From a virus, in the IMG/VR virus record IMGVR_UViG_3300025151_000136, positions 1-35,267 of that record: a DNA stretch of 35,267 nucleotides. One strand, 5' to 3'. Shown one piece after another: positions 14,484 through 22,690 of this stretch. Each line of letters starts with the position of its first letter. Within the stretch, counting starts at the first letter, position 1. Under the pieces are notes generated by a model, which worked only from the letters and a program-made list of their open reading frames with translations, was not told the origin of the DNA and searched no databases. Made by a program: the position numbers and the translations under genes.

Positions 14484-15301
14484 ATAAGAAAAATATGAAT
14501 GTAAGAAATGCAAAAAAGAACGAACTGTATATGAACAGAAAATGGCTTGAAGGACAATATGTACACAACAACAGGTCAGCAAAACAAATTAGTGATATGT
14601 TTAATGTATCTCTCTATGAGATAATTAAGTATATTGAGATGTTTAATTTAGAAGAGAACCCTAACAAAGAAGAAAGACAATTCAGAAAATTGGTTAAAGG
14701 GAAACAACAAGCAAAGCCTTCAAGTAAAAAGGTTAAGAAAGTTAAGAAAGTTAAAAAGGTTAAGAAAGTTAAGAAAGTTGACAACTTCAAGGTTAGGCCA
14801 AAGTCAAATAAGTATAAGTCAAAAACTTGGTTAAAGACTGCTTTCTTTGATGAAGGAATGTCAATAACAGAAATGGGAGTTCTTTGTGGTGTTAATGAAG
14901 GAGTTATTCGTTATTGGTTAAAGAAATATGGATTAACAAGACAGGCTAGAGATGCATATAGAACAAAGAAACAAGACGCAAAATATCTTGGAGTAACACA
15001 ACACCAAGTATCTACAAAAATGGGGCATTATGTACAAGTTAATCCTTATACTAATGTAACACAACCAAGAAAGGCATATAGTACTATTAGGAACTATGAA
15101 ACAGGATTGTATGATGTTGTAGGTGTAATAGAACATGAACACGGATACCATTCATTAGAGCATGGTATGTTCTTAGAACTTTCAAAGGAAGACGCATCAG
15201 AACTGGCTATGAATATGAATAAGTCATTGGGGCTTAGAGATTCAGAAGCAAATACAATTATTCTATCTTCATTAGGTTGGGATAAAACGGTGAGACAATG
15301 A
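14480..15301 (+). CDS. Double helix-turn-helix DNA-binding protein with a KKV repeat linker (273 aa)
   Basis: The first HTH is at about 16-55 (WLEGQYVHNNRSAKQISDMF, then SLYEIIKYI); the second at about 112-150 (FFDEGMSITEMGVLCGV, then EGVIRYWLKKYGL). Between them six copies of Lys-Lys-Val form a strongly basic linker. The remaining 120 residues look mixed alpha/beta (VGVIEHEHGYHSLEHGM) and may sense a ligand or dimerise. ATG 14480 is chosen because of AAAGGAGG and ATGA overlap; an upstream TTG-type start at 14450 lies inside the zinc-ribbon gene. It is probably a viral transcription regulator or an origin-binding protein. Confidence 0.6.
   Translation: MNKKNMNVRNAKKNELYMNRKWLEGQYVHNNRSAKQISDMFNVSLYEIIKYIEMFNLEENPNKEERQFRKLVKGKQQAKPSSKKVKKVKKVKKVKKVKKVDNFKVRPKSNKYKSKTWLKTAFFDEGMSITEMGVLCGVNEGVIRYWLKKYGLTRQARDAYRTKKQDAKYLGVTQHQVSTKMGHYVQVNPYTNVTQPRKAYSTIRNYETGLYDVVGVIEHEHGYHSLEHGMFLELSKEDASELAMNMNKSLGLRDSEANTIILSSLGWDKTVRQ
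14726..14779 (+). repeat. Six tandem 9-base repeats coding KKV
   Basis: Units of the form AA(A/G)AA(A/G)GTT are repeated six times in frame, differing only at silent third positions. They encode the basic linker between the two HTH domains. Copy number may vary between relatives by slippage. Confidence 0.9.
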
Positions 15302-16215
15302 GTGAATTATGGACTGAAAAATATAGACCAAGTAAACTAAGTGAAATAGTAGGACAACTAAGTTTTGTATTAGATGCAGAACATTGGGTAACATCAGGTA
15401 ACATGCCTAATGTATTGTTCTACGGTGTAGCAGGTACAGGTAAAACTGCTGCATCCGTTGCGTTAGTTAATGAGTTACTAGGTGATAACAAGCATGGTAA
15501 TTTCTTTGAGATTAATGCTTCTGATGATAGGAAACTAGAAACTGTCAGAACCAAGATTAAAGAAATTGCTTCTACCAAAGTTATAGGTGATGCTCCTTTC
15601 AAGATTATACTTCTTGATGAGATGGATGGTATGACGAGAGATGCACAAAATGCTTTGAAGAGAGTCATGGAAAGGTATGCTGATAATTGTAGATTTATTA
15701 TTACATGTAATGAGAGACACAAGATTATTCATCCCTTGCAATCTAGGTGTGCAAACTACCAATTCAAGAGAGTTAATCCTGACAGTATGTTAGATATTTT
15801 CACTAAAATCCTATCAGAAGAAGGTGTAAAACAGTATTCTGAGGATGAGTTAAAAAGGTTTATTACCTATTTGCAGGGTGATTTAAGACGAGGGATTAAC
15901 GAATTACAGGCATCCTCATCTAGCAATCGAAGCCTAGAAAACCAAATAGATAGAAGTTTAGAACCATACTCTAAAATAATGAAAATGATAAATGAAAATG
16001 ACTATGATAATGCTTTAGAGAAGGTGCATAAATTGATTTACGATTCTACTGATATGAAGACTATCTGCATTAATTTGCACGATATTATATTAAAGATGGA
16101 TTCTTCGCAACAATCCAAGTTCAAGATGCTCCGTGTAGTTGGGGAGGCTGAGTGGAGAAGTAGTAATATGACTCCTAAAGTGTTAGCATCTTGGATGATA
16201 GGACAGATGATTTGA
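15298..16215 (+). CDS. rfcS: Replication factor C small subunit (clamp loader)
   Basis: An AAA+ ATPase that opens PCNA and loads it on primed DNA. WTEKYRPSKLSEIVGQ (5-20) is the RFC box; GVAGTGKT (43-50) Walker A; LLDEMD (105-110) Walker B; TCN (136-138) sensor 1; SRC (149-151) the arginine finger acting on the neighbouring subunit; GDLRRGINELQ sensor 2. The collar domain begins near residue 225. At 305 aa it is slightly short of cellular RfcS (about 320-330). It overlaps the HTH gene by ATGA. It probably works with the PIP-box protein at 13522. Confidence 0.93.
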   Translation: MSELWTEKYRPSKLSEIVGQLSFVLDAEHWVTSGNMPNVLFYGVAGTGKTAASVALVNELLGDNKHGNFFEINASDDRKLETVRTKIKEIASTKVIGDAPFKIILLDEMDGMTRDAQNALKRVMERYADNCRFIITCNERHKIIHPLQSRCANYQFKRVNPDSMLDIFTKILSEEGVKQYSEDELKRFITYLQGDLRRGINELQASSSSNRSLENQIDRSLEPYSKIMKMINENDYDNALEKVHKLIYDSTDMKTICINLHDIILKMDSSQQSKFKMLRVVGEAEWRSSNMTPKVLASWMIGQMI

Positions 16216-16298
16216 TGGAAGGAGTAGCAATTTTACTAGGGTTTATTGTATTGAGATTTCTAATGAGAATAGATAAACGAGGTAGAAGGAGATGGTAA
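16215..16298 (+). CDS. 27-aa membrane microprotein
   Basis: ATG 16215 overlaps the RFC stop (TGATG). The peptide is one hydrophobic helix (VAILLGFIVLRFLM) followed by a very basic tail (RIDKRGRRRW), as in a single-pass peptide with the tail in the cytoplasm. Its stop overlaps the next start. Confidence 0.5.
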   Translation: MEGVAILLGFIVLRFLMRIDKRGRRRW

Positions 16299-16561
16299 TG
16301 ATGAGTAAATTAGATATTAACGAAGATGGTGTAGTGGATTTGAAAGATGTAGAACATCTACTACTACGCTACGAAATAATAGCGTTAGGTGGTGCGTTGC
16401 TGATAGTACTACCAATATTAAACACGCTAGATTATATCAGCGTAGATTCCAATTTCTTTTGGATATTATGTGGCTTAGTCATGTTGACAGAAGGATTAGT
16501 GGAAATAAAACACGAAAGAAAAAAAATGAATACCGTAAAGGAGGAAAAAATAAATGAATGA
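16298..16561 (+). CDS. EF-hand-like loop plus two transmembrane helices (87 aa)
   Basis: Residues 6-17 read DINEDGVVDLKD, with acids at EF-hand loop positions 1, 3, 5, 9 and 12 (Asp at 12), so calcium binding is plausible. Two hydrophobic segments follow, about 26-46 and 54-69, joined by a short loop, with a Lys/Glu tail after them. The start could be ATG 16298 or 16301, both served by GGAG at 16288. No family recognised; a small membrane sensor or holin-like protein are possibilities. Confidence 0.55.
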   Translation: MMSKLDINEDGVVDLKDVEHLLLRYEIIALGGALLIVLPILNTLDYISVDSNFFWILCGLVMLTEGLVEIKHERKKMNTVKEEKINE

Positions 16562-17792
16562 AAATGAAATAAAAGAAATGATAGGAAAGACGGCATCTGC
16601 CATCGGGTTAACCGAAGCAGAAGCACTAGCGAGGTTTGATGATATATGTCAGAAGAACAACGTTAGTGTCCAAGAAGAAGGCATACTATGTCTAAATCTT
16701 TGGAAAGAGTTCTACAATAGTGCGTTAAGAGCGCAGAAGAACAGTATGAACACCAATGCAACAACAAGTAGTGGTGGATTTTACAAACAAGCGTTTGGTT
16801 TCTTTGCATCACTAGATGAAGCAAGAGATATGTTAGCAAGAAAGAATGAAGCAGTAGTTGCTGATTACAGAAGAGATAAAGATACTTCTTTCTCTACTGG
16901 TCAAGTAGCAGTATTTACAGAAGTTGATGGTAAGTATGAAGGTAGAATGATGAGAGATGGTGAAGAGTTAGTTAAGATGATGGATAAATTACCTGCTAAC
17001 CACACTGATATGGATGATGGTACATACATCACTCCTCTCGATACTAATGATGCAGAATGGAACAAAGCAAGATATGGTAAACCACTACCTATGTCAGAAT
17101 GGAGACGCTCAGGTGTTTTCATTGGTGAAGTTGATGGTAAGTTTGGTAAGTTCTTCTTTAATTACAAAGGAGAATCATCTAAGGATTTTTGTCCCAACAC
17201 TTTTGAGTTTGTACACTTCGATTGTATTCTTAACTCGAATGATGGTACTAAGATACATGGTGGTAAAGCAAGAACTCTAGAGTCTCTTGTTACAAACAGT
17301 TCTCTTGCTGATGATGATTCCCGTAAGGAAGATACATCTGATATTAACATGCAGGATGCGTTGATGGAATACAGTGAAGCAAACTTCTGTCCTATTGTTG
17401 ACTTGAGCCAAGCACACAGTATGCTTATGGATAAAGCCTACAATGATAGGTTTGTATTTACTGATGGTGATGTTACTACTGTTAACATGAATCAGACAAA
17501 GAATGGTAACAGATACTTTGTTCTAGCAGACTTCAACTCGGAGTTCTCTCTAGATGATGATAACTTAACATGTTGGACACCACCACATATTAACATAGAC
17601 TTTGGTATTGGGTCAAAGGTTGTTGTTGTAGGTAGGACTTCACAAGGTACTGATGAAGACGGTAACTTAAGACCAATTTCATTGAATGTCAATGGAATAC
17701 TTGTAACAAAGGCTAGAGGCGGTAGTCCTGAAGAGATAACTCATATTGAGGATGACTCAGATGGGTTTGATGATGACTGGATGCCAGTCTGA
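16554..17792 (+). CDS. Probable OB-fold single-stranded DNA-binding protein with acidic tail (412 aa)
   Basis: Two segments look like OB-fold regions: about 100-225 (STGQVAVFTEVDGKYEG, then SGVFIGEVDGKFGKFFF) and about 300-395 (GDVTTVNMNQTKNGNRYFVL, then GSKVVVVGRTSQG and SLNVNGILVTKA). The last 20 residues are strongly acidic with Asp runs (DDSDGFDDDW), like tails of T4 gp32, bacterial SSB and RPA partners. Position between RFC and the RecA-like/PCNA genes fits a replication SSB. No zinc site is seen. RPA homology is an inference from layout, not from recognised sequence identity. Confidence 0.5.
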   Translation: MNENEIKEMIGKTASAIGLTEAEALARFDDICQKNNVSVQEEGILCLNLWKEFYNSALRAQKNSMNTNATTSSGGFYKQAFGFFASLDEARDMLARKNEAVVADYRRDKDTSFSTGQVAVFTEVDGKYEGRMMRDGEELVKMMDKLPANHTDMDDGTYITPLDTNDAEWNKARYGKPLPMSEWRRSGVFIGEVDGKFGKFFFNYKGESSKDFCPNTFEFVHFDCILNSNDGTKIHGGKARTLESLVTNSSLADDDSRKEDTSDINMQDALMEYSEANFCPIVDLSQAHSMLMDKAYNDRFVFTDGDVTTVNMNQTKNGNRYFVLADFNSEFSLDDDNLTCWTPPHINIDFGIGSKVVVVGRTSQGTDEDGNLRPISLNVNGILVTKARGGSPEEITHIEDDSDGFDDDWMPV

Positions 17793-17869
17793 TTACATCT
17801 TGTGTAACCATACACTTATTGTTGGTCATAGGGGTGCAATGCCCCTAAAATAACTTAAGAGTTGATAAA
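17793..17869 (+). promoter_or_regulatory. 77-base gap with two hairpins; possible terminator/promoter
   Basis: TTACA (17793-17797) pairs with TGTAA (17803-17807) right after the SSB stop. TAGGGG (17829-17834) pairs with CCCCTA (17842-17847). GAGTTGAT before ATG 17870 is the likely ribosome-binding site. Being one of only three real gaps in the replication block, it may separate transcripts. Confidence 0.4.
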
Positions 17870-18181
17870 ATGAATAAAGGATACTATAATGAATATAATA
17901 TAACTTCGTATGCTGATGATGATGACATAATTCATGGTCAATCATACGCAATAAGGGTTAGTAACATTGATTTTGTTACTTGGAAACCCAATAACGAACT
18001 AAAAAATGAGATTTGGATGAAATTACATACTAAATCCGGTAAAGAAATAAGAGTAAAAGTAGATAGAGAAGGATTGAATGAAATATTAGCCACAGTTGGT
18101 AATGATTTAGTTCAATTTGAAGATAATAAAAGGAATAGGAATGAATATGAGTTGGAACAAAGGAAAAAGTACAGGTACTAA
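17870..18181 (+). CDS. Hypothetical protein, 103 aa
   Basis: Starts after the hairpin-bearing gap. Residues 20-90 alternate strands (SYAIRVSNIDFVTW, EIWMKLHTKSGKEIRVKV) and a helix (EGLNEILATVGND), reminiscent of a small beta-barrel; the tail is charged and basic. No family recognised. It overlaps the RecA-like gene by 41 bases. Confidence 0.5.
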   Translation: MNKGYYNEYNITSYADDDDIIHGQSYAIRVSNIDFVTWKPNNELKNEIWMKLHTKSGKEIRVKVDREGLNEILATVGNDLVQFEDNKRNRNEYELEQRKKYRY

Positions 18182-18986
18182 AACGTTTGAAGAAAGAAAG
18201 AAAGAAAGACTTGAGAAAATCAAGTATAAAGCAAAAGTAGCAGAATCCTACATGTGTTTAGGTATTTGGGGCGAACCAAAATCTGCTAAATCTGCAATAT
18301 CATTAGATATTTTGTCTGAAGAAGATATTAAAAACGACATGAAAGTGTATGTTTTTGATTTCGACAATAGGGCTATTGATGTTAAAAGAAACCACTACAA
18401 TAACATAGATAATATCGTTGTTGATAATCCAATTGAAAGAAAGGATGATAGTTTAGTTGATTTTGATGCTACAATGATGAATGCTAGAACTTTTTATGAA
18501 ATGGCTATGGAATGTTTAGAAGAAGGTAAACTAAAAGCAGTAATAGTTGATGGAGCAGATAAACTTCTAACAGATGTTTGCGAAACTAAGATGCGTGAGA
18601 AGCATGGCATGGATGCTGATACTGTTATCAAGCAACCTCCGTATGTTTGGGGTGATAGAAACACACCTTACAAGAACTTCTTACATAAGCAGATACTAGA
18701 GATGCCTTGTCATCGAATAGTGATTGCACATTCTAAAGATAAGTATGCAGGTAATCCTAACCCTATTGGTGTTGAGGCTAACTGGCATGACTCAACAGAA
18801 GATATCTTTACTGCTACAATTCGTATGCAGAGAGACTTAAGAAAAGGTGGAGCAGAATATACTGCATTGTTCGAAGCAAGTGCAAGAAAGCCTGAACTTA
18901 TTGGAACAAGAAGAAAGGTTCTATCAATTAAAGATGGTACTATTGATTGGACTGGTGTTGCTGAAATTAAAACAGGCGAACTTTAA
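18141..18986 (+). CDS. RecA/RadA-superfamily ATPase (Sak4-like), atypical P-loop
   Basis: Residues 38-52 read MCLGIWGEPKSAKSA: the expected GxPGxGK(S/T) of Sak4/RadA-like phage ATPases with two glycines replaced (GEPKSAKS), K50 and S51 kept. VYVFDFDNRA (69-78) and AVIVDGADKL (Walker B) follow; HRIVIAHSKDKYAG fits the sensor segment of phage nucleotide-binding recombinases. It lacks the N-terminal domain of cellular RadA. It would assist strand annealing or recombination of viral DNA. The start may be ATG 18141 or 18147; a TTG at 18117 is less likely. Confidence 0.65.
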   Translation: MNMSWNKGKSTGTKTFEERKKERLEKIKYKAKVAESYMCLGIWGEPKSAKSAISLDILSEEDIKNDMKVYVFDFDNRAIDVKRNHYNNIDNIVVDNPIERKDDSLVDFDATMMNARTFYEMAMECLEEGKLKAVIVDGADKLLTDVCETKMREKHGMDADTVIKQPPYVWGDRNTPYKNFLHKQILEMPCHRIVIAHSKDKYAGNPNPIGVEANWHDSTEDIFTATIRMQRDLRKGGAEYTALFEASARKPELIGTRRKVLSIKDGTIDWTGVAEIKTGEL

Positions 18987-18997
18987 GAGGTAATAAT

Positions 18998-19768
18998 ATG
19001 ACAATAACAATAACAATAGAAACAGATGATTTCAGAGAGTTAATAGAAAGCGTTGCTCTGAAAGGGAAATACAATCATGGCGACAGTAGTAAGAATGGTC
19101 AACTGAGTAATTATGCTTGGTTAGTTAGTGATGGTGAGCATCTTAATGCCTACAATGCAGATACTACTACTATTTGTGCTTCTAGAGTAGCCAATGAAGG
19201 TATTGCTACTGCTTCTTGGATAGTTGATATAGAGAAGACAGTAAAATACCTCAAAGCGTTTAGTGATGAGATAACATTAACTGTTAGTGATTACCTAACT
19301 ATTAGTAGTGATTCTGCTAATGCTAAAGTACCACTAGTTTCAGAACATCCACACAATGATTACATTGGTAGGATTGTAACGTTTACTAAAGATATGAGAA
19401 GTGATAATCCTTCGTGGGGTGAAGGCTTCCCTATCTTTGGTAAGACACAGTTTGAAGCAGAGATAGTAATATCAGAAGATGAAATTAAAAGAGCAAGTTC
19501 TGCATGTGATGTAGTTAATATTGCTAGATATAAGTTCAACTTTGATGATGAAGTATTAACAATGTCGAGTACTAAAACAATGAACGAGACTATTGATACT
19601 AACGTAGAGTACACTATTGCAGAAGGCGATAGTGCTACTGTTGAGTTTAATGGACAGTTTGCAAAGTTCTTGAATGGTGCAGTTAGACTGTACCTCAAGG
19701 ATGATGCTCCTGTTCTTTTCGTAACAACAAACAGACTACTGTTGAAAGCACCTTACCTTAACAGGTGA
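18998..19768 (+). CDS. pcn: PCNA sliding clamp
   Basis: A trimeric DNA clamp that tethers polymerase and other PIP-box proteins. The length (256 aa) is that of archaeal PCNA (about 245-250). The C-terminal part reads VRLYLKDDAPVLFVT then LLLKAPYL, matching the last strands of the clamp (L-x-L-x-x-x-x-P-L ... Y-x-L-A-P). Two repeated domains are joined near residue 125. The sequence is divergent, with an inserted loop around 125-145 (DMRSDNPSWGEGFPIFGKTQ). GAGGTAATAAT precedes the ATG. Confidence 0.78.
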   Translation: MTITITIETDDFRELIESVALKGKYNHGDSSKNGQLSNYAWLVSDGEHLNAYNADTTTICASRVANEGIATASWIVDIEKTVKYLKAFSDEITLTVSDYLTISSDSANAKVPLVSEHPHNDYIGRIVTFTKDMRSDNPSWGEGFPIFGKTQFEAEIVISEDEIKRASSACDVVNIARYKFNFDDEVLTMSSTKTMNETIDTNVEYTIAEGDSATVEFNGQFAKFLNGAVRLYLKDDAPVLFVTTNRLLLKAPYLNR

Positions 19769-19772
19769 TTAT

Positions 19773-19859
19773 ATGGATGAAAGAATAAAGTTATTTTGGC
19801 TTCAAACTAATGGAACTGGAATGTTAGACCATAACGATTTTAATTTAGAAGAGGAATAA
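19773..19859 (+). CDS. 28-aa ORF between PCNA and PolB
   Basis: An ORF fills the 93-base gap between PCNA and PolB, with an acidic C-terminus. AGGTGATTAT upstream is a good ribosome-binding site, and GAGGAATAA at its end serves the PolB start. It may be a real microprotein or just a carrier of the site. Confidence 0.4.
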   Translation: MDERIKLFWLQTNGTGMLDHNDFNLEEE

Positions 19860-19861
19860 AA

Positions 19862-21565
19862 ATGATAATATGTAAAACAGAAAATGGAATAGGATTAAGG
19901 TGGAGAGAAGGAGATGAGATACAAAGTAAGATTGTGTCTCACTCCGACTTTCAACCTTACATGTATGTACTTAGCGACCTTATTCCTGTCGGAGCGACTG
20001 ATTTTAGTTTTAAGTGTAAAGACACTCATGGTTCTTTTAACATCAAAGTAAACTTTACCCCAAGTGGTGGTGAAGTTAGCCTTGAAAAAAGACCATTACA
20101 TAAAGTAACTTGGACACCTAATAATCCTAAATATTCTAAAGATGTTAGGATTGCTTTAGAGGCTAATAACATTAAAACGTTTGAAGCAGATGTACCTTAT
20201 CATTACAGATATGCAGTTGATGAAATAAAAGAAATACCTGAGCAAAACTTGCGTAGATGGTATTGGGATATGGAATGGCAACAAGGTGGTAGGTATGATG
20301 AGTATATTACTTGTATTGTCATCTATGATAATTATGATGATGAATATCATGTCTTCGCTTGGTATCCTGAAGAGGGTAAAAATATAGTATTGAAAGACAA
20401 TGATAATTTTATCCTACATAGATATAATAGTGAACACAATATGCTTACAGGTTTCTTAGCATTCGCTATGGATAAAGAACCTGATATGCTTATCTCTTGG
20501 TTCGGATGGAAGTTCGATATACCAAAGTTGTTTACTAGAATGGTTCATCATAATATTGACCCAAGACTACTATCACCTTTTGATGAGATAACTGGTATTG
20601 GTTGGAAAAGAAATAAGCCTACTATTTGGAAGTCTAGAGTAGAAGGTTACTCTCCTGTAACTCAACCAATCAAGGGAATGATTACAGTAGCATTAGATTT
20701 GATTTTTGAAAGACAATGGAATGATGCTCAACGTGGAACATTACCTTCTCTTTCATTAGATTACGTTTCTGAGAATGTACTTGGTGATGTCAAATTAGTT
20801 AGCGAAAAGTTTCCTGACAAGAATGAGTTTTTCAGAAGAGCATGGTTAGAAGATGCAGATACATATCTTGAATATGCTTTCAAGGATGTAGAGTTAATCA
20901 AAAGAATTGATGAAGAAAACCACTGTATTGATGCAGTTCTTTCTTTACAGAGACTTTTGAAAGCACCGTTTGATGCATGTTTCTATGCTAGTAACATGGG
21001 TGGTATATATTTCATGCGTAATGCTTGGTGGAAAGCCCCTACTGGAGAGAAAGGTGAACGTAAGGAGTATGAGGGGGCAATGATATACAATCCCCTCAGT
21101 GAAGGTACAAATGGCCTTCATCGGAACGTTGCTGCTTTTGATTTTGCAGGGCTATATCCTTCAATGATAATTTCACGGAATATATCTTGGGAAACTATTT
21201 CGGAAGAACCAACAGACTTTGCAGTTAACTTAGCAATACCTAGAGATTTTAGTGAAGTCAAAAGAGAAGAGATGATGTATTTCAAAACAGATGAGTTAGG
21301 TTTACTACCTAAAGCAGTACTTGACTTGAAAGAGTTAAGAGACGAATATAAAAAGAAGATGAAACAGGCAACATCCAAAGATGAATATGCCAAGTGGAAT
21401 AACAATCAGTTAGCAGTAAAACGGCTTTCTGCGTCTTTCTACGGGATAATTGCGTATCAAGGATTTGGTTGGGCTAATGTTGATTTGGCTGCTAGTATAA
21501 CTGCTAGTGCTAGAGAAGCAATAAGGGCTGCCGCGTTTAAAGTGAGGGATATGAATGCCAATTAA
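19862..21565 (+). CDS. polB: Family B DNA polymerase, N-terminal part (exonuclease plus palm motifs A and B)
   Basis: The main replicative polymerase, first of two pieces. N-terminal domain 1-130; 3'-5' exonuclease with WDMEW (Exo I, D136/E138), GWKFDIPKL (Exo II, D219) and YAFKD (Exo III, Y338/D342). Motif A is DFAGLYPS (427-434); motif B is KRLSASFYG (520-528), where the usual Asn is Ala/Ser. The protein stops after KVRDMNAN, exactly where a normal PolB would continue into motif C. The downstream gene at 21773 carries motif C and the thumb. A 73-aa membrane-protein gene lies between. No sequence seems lost at the junction. Confidence 0.88.
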   Translation: MIICKTENGIGLRWREGDEIQSKIVSHSDFQPYMYVLSDLIPVGATDFSFKCKDTHGSFNIKVNFTPSGGEVSLEKRPLHKVTWTPNNPKYSKDVRIALEANNIKTFEADVPYHYRYAVDEIKEIPEQNLRRWYWDMEWQQGGRYDEYITCIVIYDNYDDEYHVFAWYPEEGKNIVLKDNDNFILHRYNSEHNMLTGFLAFAMDKEPDMLISWFGWKFDIPKLFTRMVHHNIDPRLLSPFDEITGIGWKRNKPTIWKSRVEGYSPVTQPIKGMITVALDLIFERQWNDAQRGTLPSLSLDYVSENVLGDVKLVSEKFPDKNEFFRRAWLEDADTYLEYAFKDVELIKRIDEENHCIDAVLSLQRLLKAPFDACFYASNMGGIYFMRNAWWKAPTGEKGERKEYEGAMIYNPLSEGTNGLHRNVAAFDFAGLYPSMIISRNISWETISEEPTDFAVNLAIPRDFSEVKREEMMYFKTDELGLLPKAVLDLKELRDEYKKKMKQATSKDEYAKWNNNQLAVKRLSASFYGIIAYQGFGWANVDLAASITASAREAIRAAAFKVRDMNAN

Positions 21566-21776
21566 AACCGCAAAGATAGATGTAGAACAACTACAAGAAG
21601 AAGTTGAAGAAATAAATAGAAAGATGATAGAAGAGTTTGCTCCATCTAGAACCGAAAAAATGATAATGAAAGCATATGTTTTACTTGATGATGTTTATGT
21701 TATTCTAAAGTATCTTGCAGTAGGTGTATTCTTCTATGGTTTAATATCTCTATTGCAGGATGTGAATATAATATGA
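21555..21776 (+). CDS. 73-aa single-pass membrane protein inserted between the two PolB genes
   Basis: Residues 8-27 are a charged helix (DVEQLQEEVEEINRKMIEEF). A hydrophobic segment VILKYLAVGVFFYGLISLL (about 49-67) predicts a membrane anchor. It overlaps the PolB N-part by 11 bases and the C-part by ATGA. No homing-endonuclease motif is seen. It may be an unrelated cargo, a remnant of the event that split PolB, or a membrane tether for the replisome. Confidence 0.6.
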   Translation: MPIKTAKIDVEQLQEEVEEINRKMIEEFAPSRTEKMIMKAYVLLDDVYVILKYLAVGVFFYGLISLLQDVNII

Positions 21777-22690
21777 AAGTAGTTTATGGACATACAGATT
21801 CTATCTACGTTAAGATGGAAGATGATAGTGTTGAGAAAGCACAACTAGTATTAGATGAGTTGAACGAACACGTTAGAGAAATATTTCCTAATGTTCTAGG
21901 TTTAGACGAACATCCTGTAACTCTTGAGTTTGAGAAGTTCTTCAAGACTCTAGGTGTAGGATGTAAGAAAAACAGAAACGCAGGGTTAATCTCATGGAAA
22001 GATGGTGAGTACCTAGATGATTTGGAGTTTACTATGACTGGTTTTACTGCAAAGAGAGTGGCAATAACTCCTCTAGCAAAGAAGATTCAGTTAGAAGTTT
22101 TAGATAGATGGGTAAAGGAAGAAACAGAAGAAGAGATAACTAACTACTTACACAATGAATACTATAATGTTGTCAATGGTAATATTGATATCTCAATGTT
22201 AGCACAACGTAGTAGATTTAGAGAAGAAAGATTCTTAGTGAAATGTAAGACTTGTATAAGAAACTTCAACAAACATACGAAGTATCATTTACATGAACTT
22301 GCTAATATTACAATAGGGAAAAAATACCCTTGTTGTAATAAACCTGAGTTCATAACTTTGAAAGGAAAAAGACCAACAATAGGTTCAGGCATTGAAGGTG
22401 TGTTATATCATAACACAAAGAATCCTGATAACATGATTGATGATTCATATCTGTATCTAAGAATTAGAGACATACATGATACTTACTTTCATCCGTTAAA
22501 CAGGAATGATGTCATACCTAACTATGTTTCTGCAATGACTCAAAAGGATTTACTTGAGTACACTCCTGATTACAACCATTATGCTAGTTCTATAATTAGC
22601 AAAGCAGAGCCTATTTACGAAGCAATGGGTTGGGATATATCACAAATCTACCGTGATAGGAAACAAAGCAGTATGGAGGATTGGTTTTGA
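21773..22690 (+). CDS. polB: Family B DNA polymerase, C-terminal part (motif C, thumb, PIP box)
   Basis: Begins MKVVYGHTDS, so motif C (YGHTDS, 5-10) lies at the very start. The first Asp of YGDTDS is His, the second, metal-binding Asp (D9) is kept. KKNRNAGL (65-72) is the downstream conserved region, usually KK(R/K)Y. Residues 158-188 contain CKTC and YPCC (C158, C161, C187, C188), a zinc-finger-like insertion unusual for PolB. The last residues QSSMEDWF (298-305) are a PIP box for PCNA. It presumably assembles with the product of 19862-21565. Confidence 0.85.
   Translation: MKVVYGHTDSIYVKMEDDSVEKAQLVLDELNEHVREIFPNVLGLDEHPVTLEFEKFFKTLGVGCKKNRNAGLISWKDGEYLDDLEFTMTGFTAKRVAITPLAKKIQLEVLDRWVKEETEEEITNYLHNEYYNVVNGNIDISMLAQRSRFREERFLVKCKTCIRNFNKHTKYHLHELANITIGKKYPCCNKPEFITLKGKRPTIGSGIEGVLYHNTKNPDNMIDDSYLYLRIRDIHDTYFHPLNRNDVIPNYVSAMTQKDLLEYTPDYNHYASSIISKAEPIYEAMGWDISQIYRDRKQSSMEDWF

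Noticed and set aside
21555-21776. Intein or homing endonuclease in PolB
   Set aside because: The insert has its own start and stop, a membrane segment and no intein splice or LAGLIDADG/HNH/GIY motifs.
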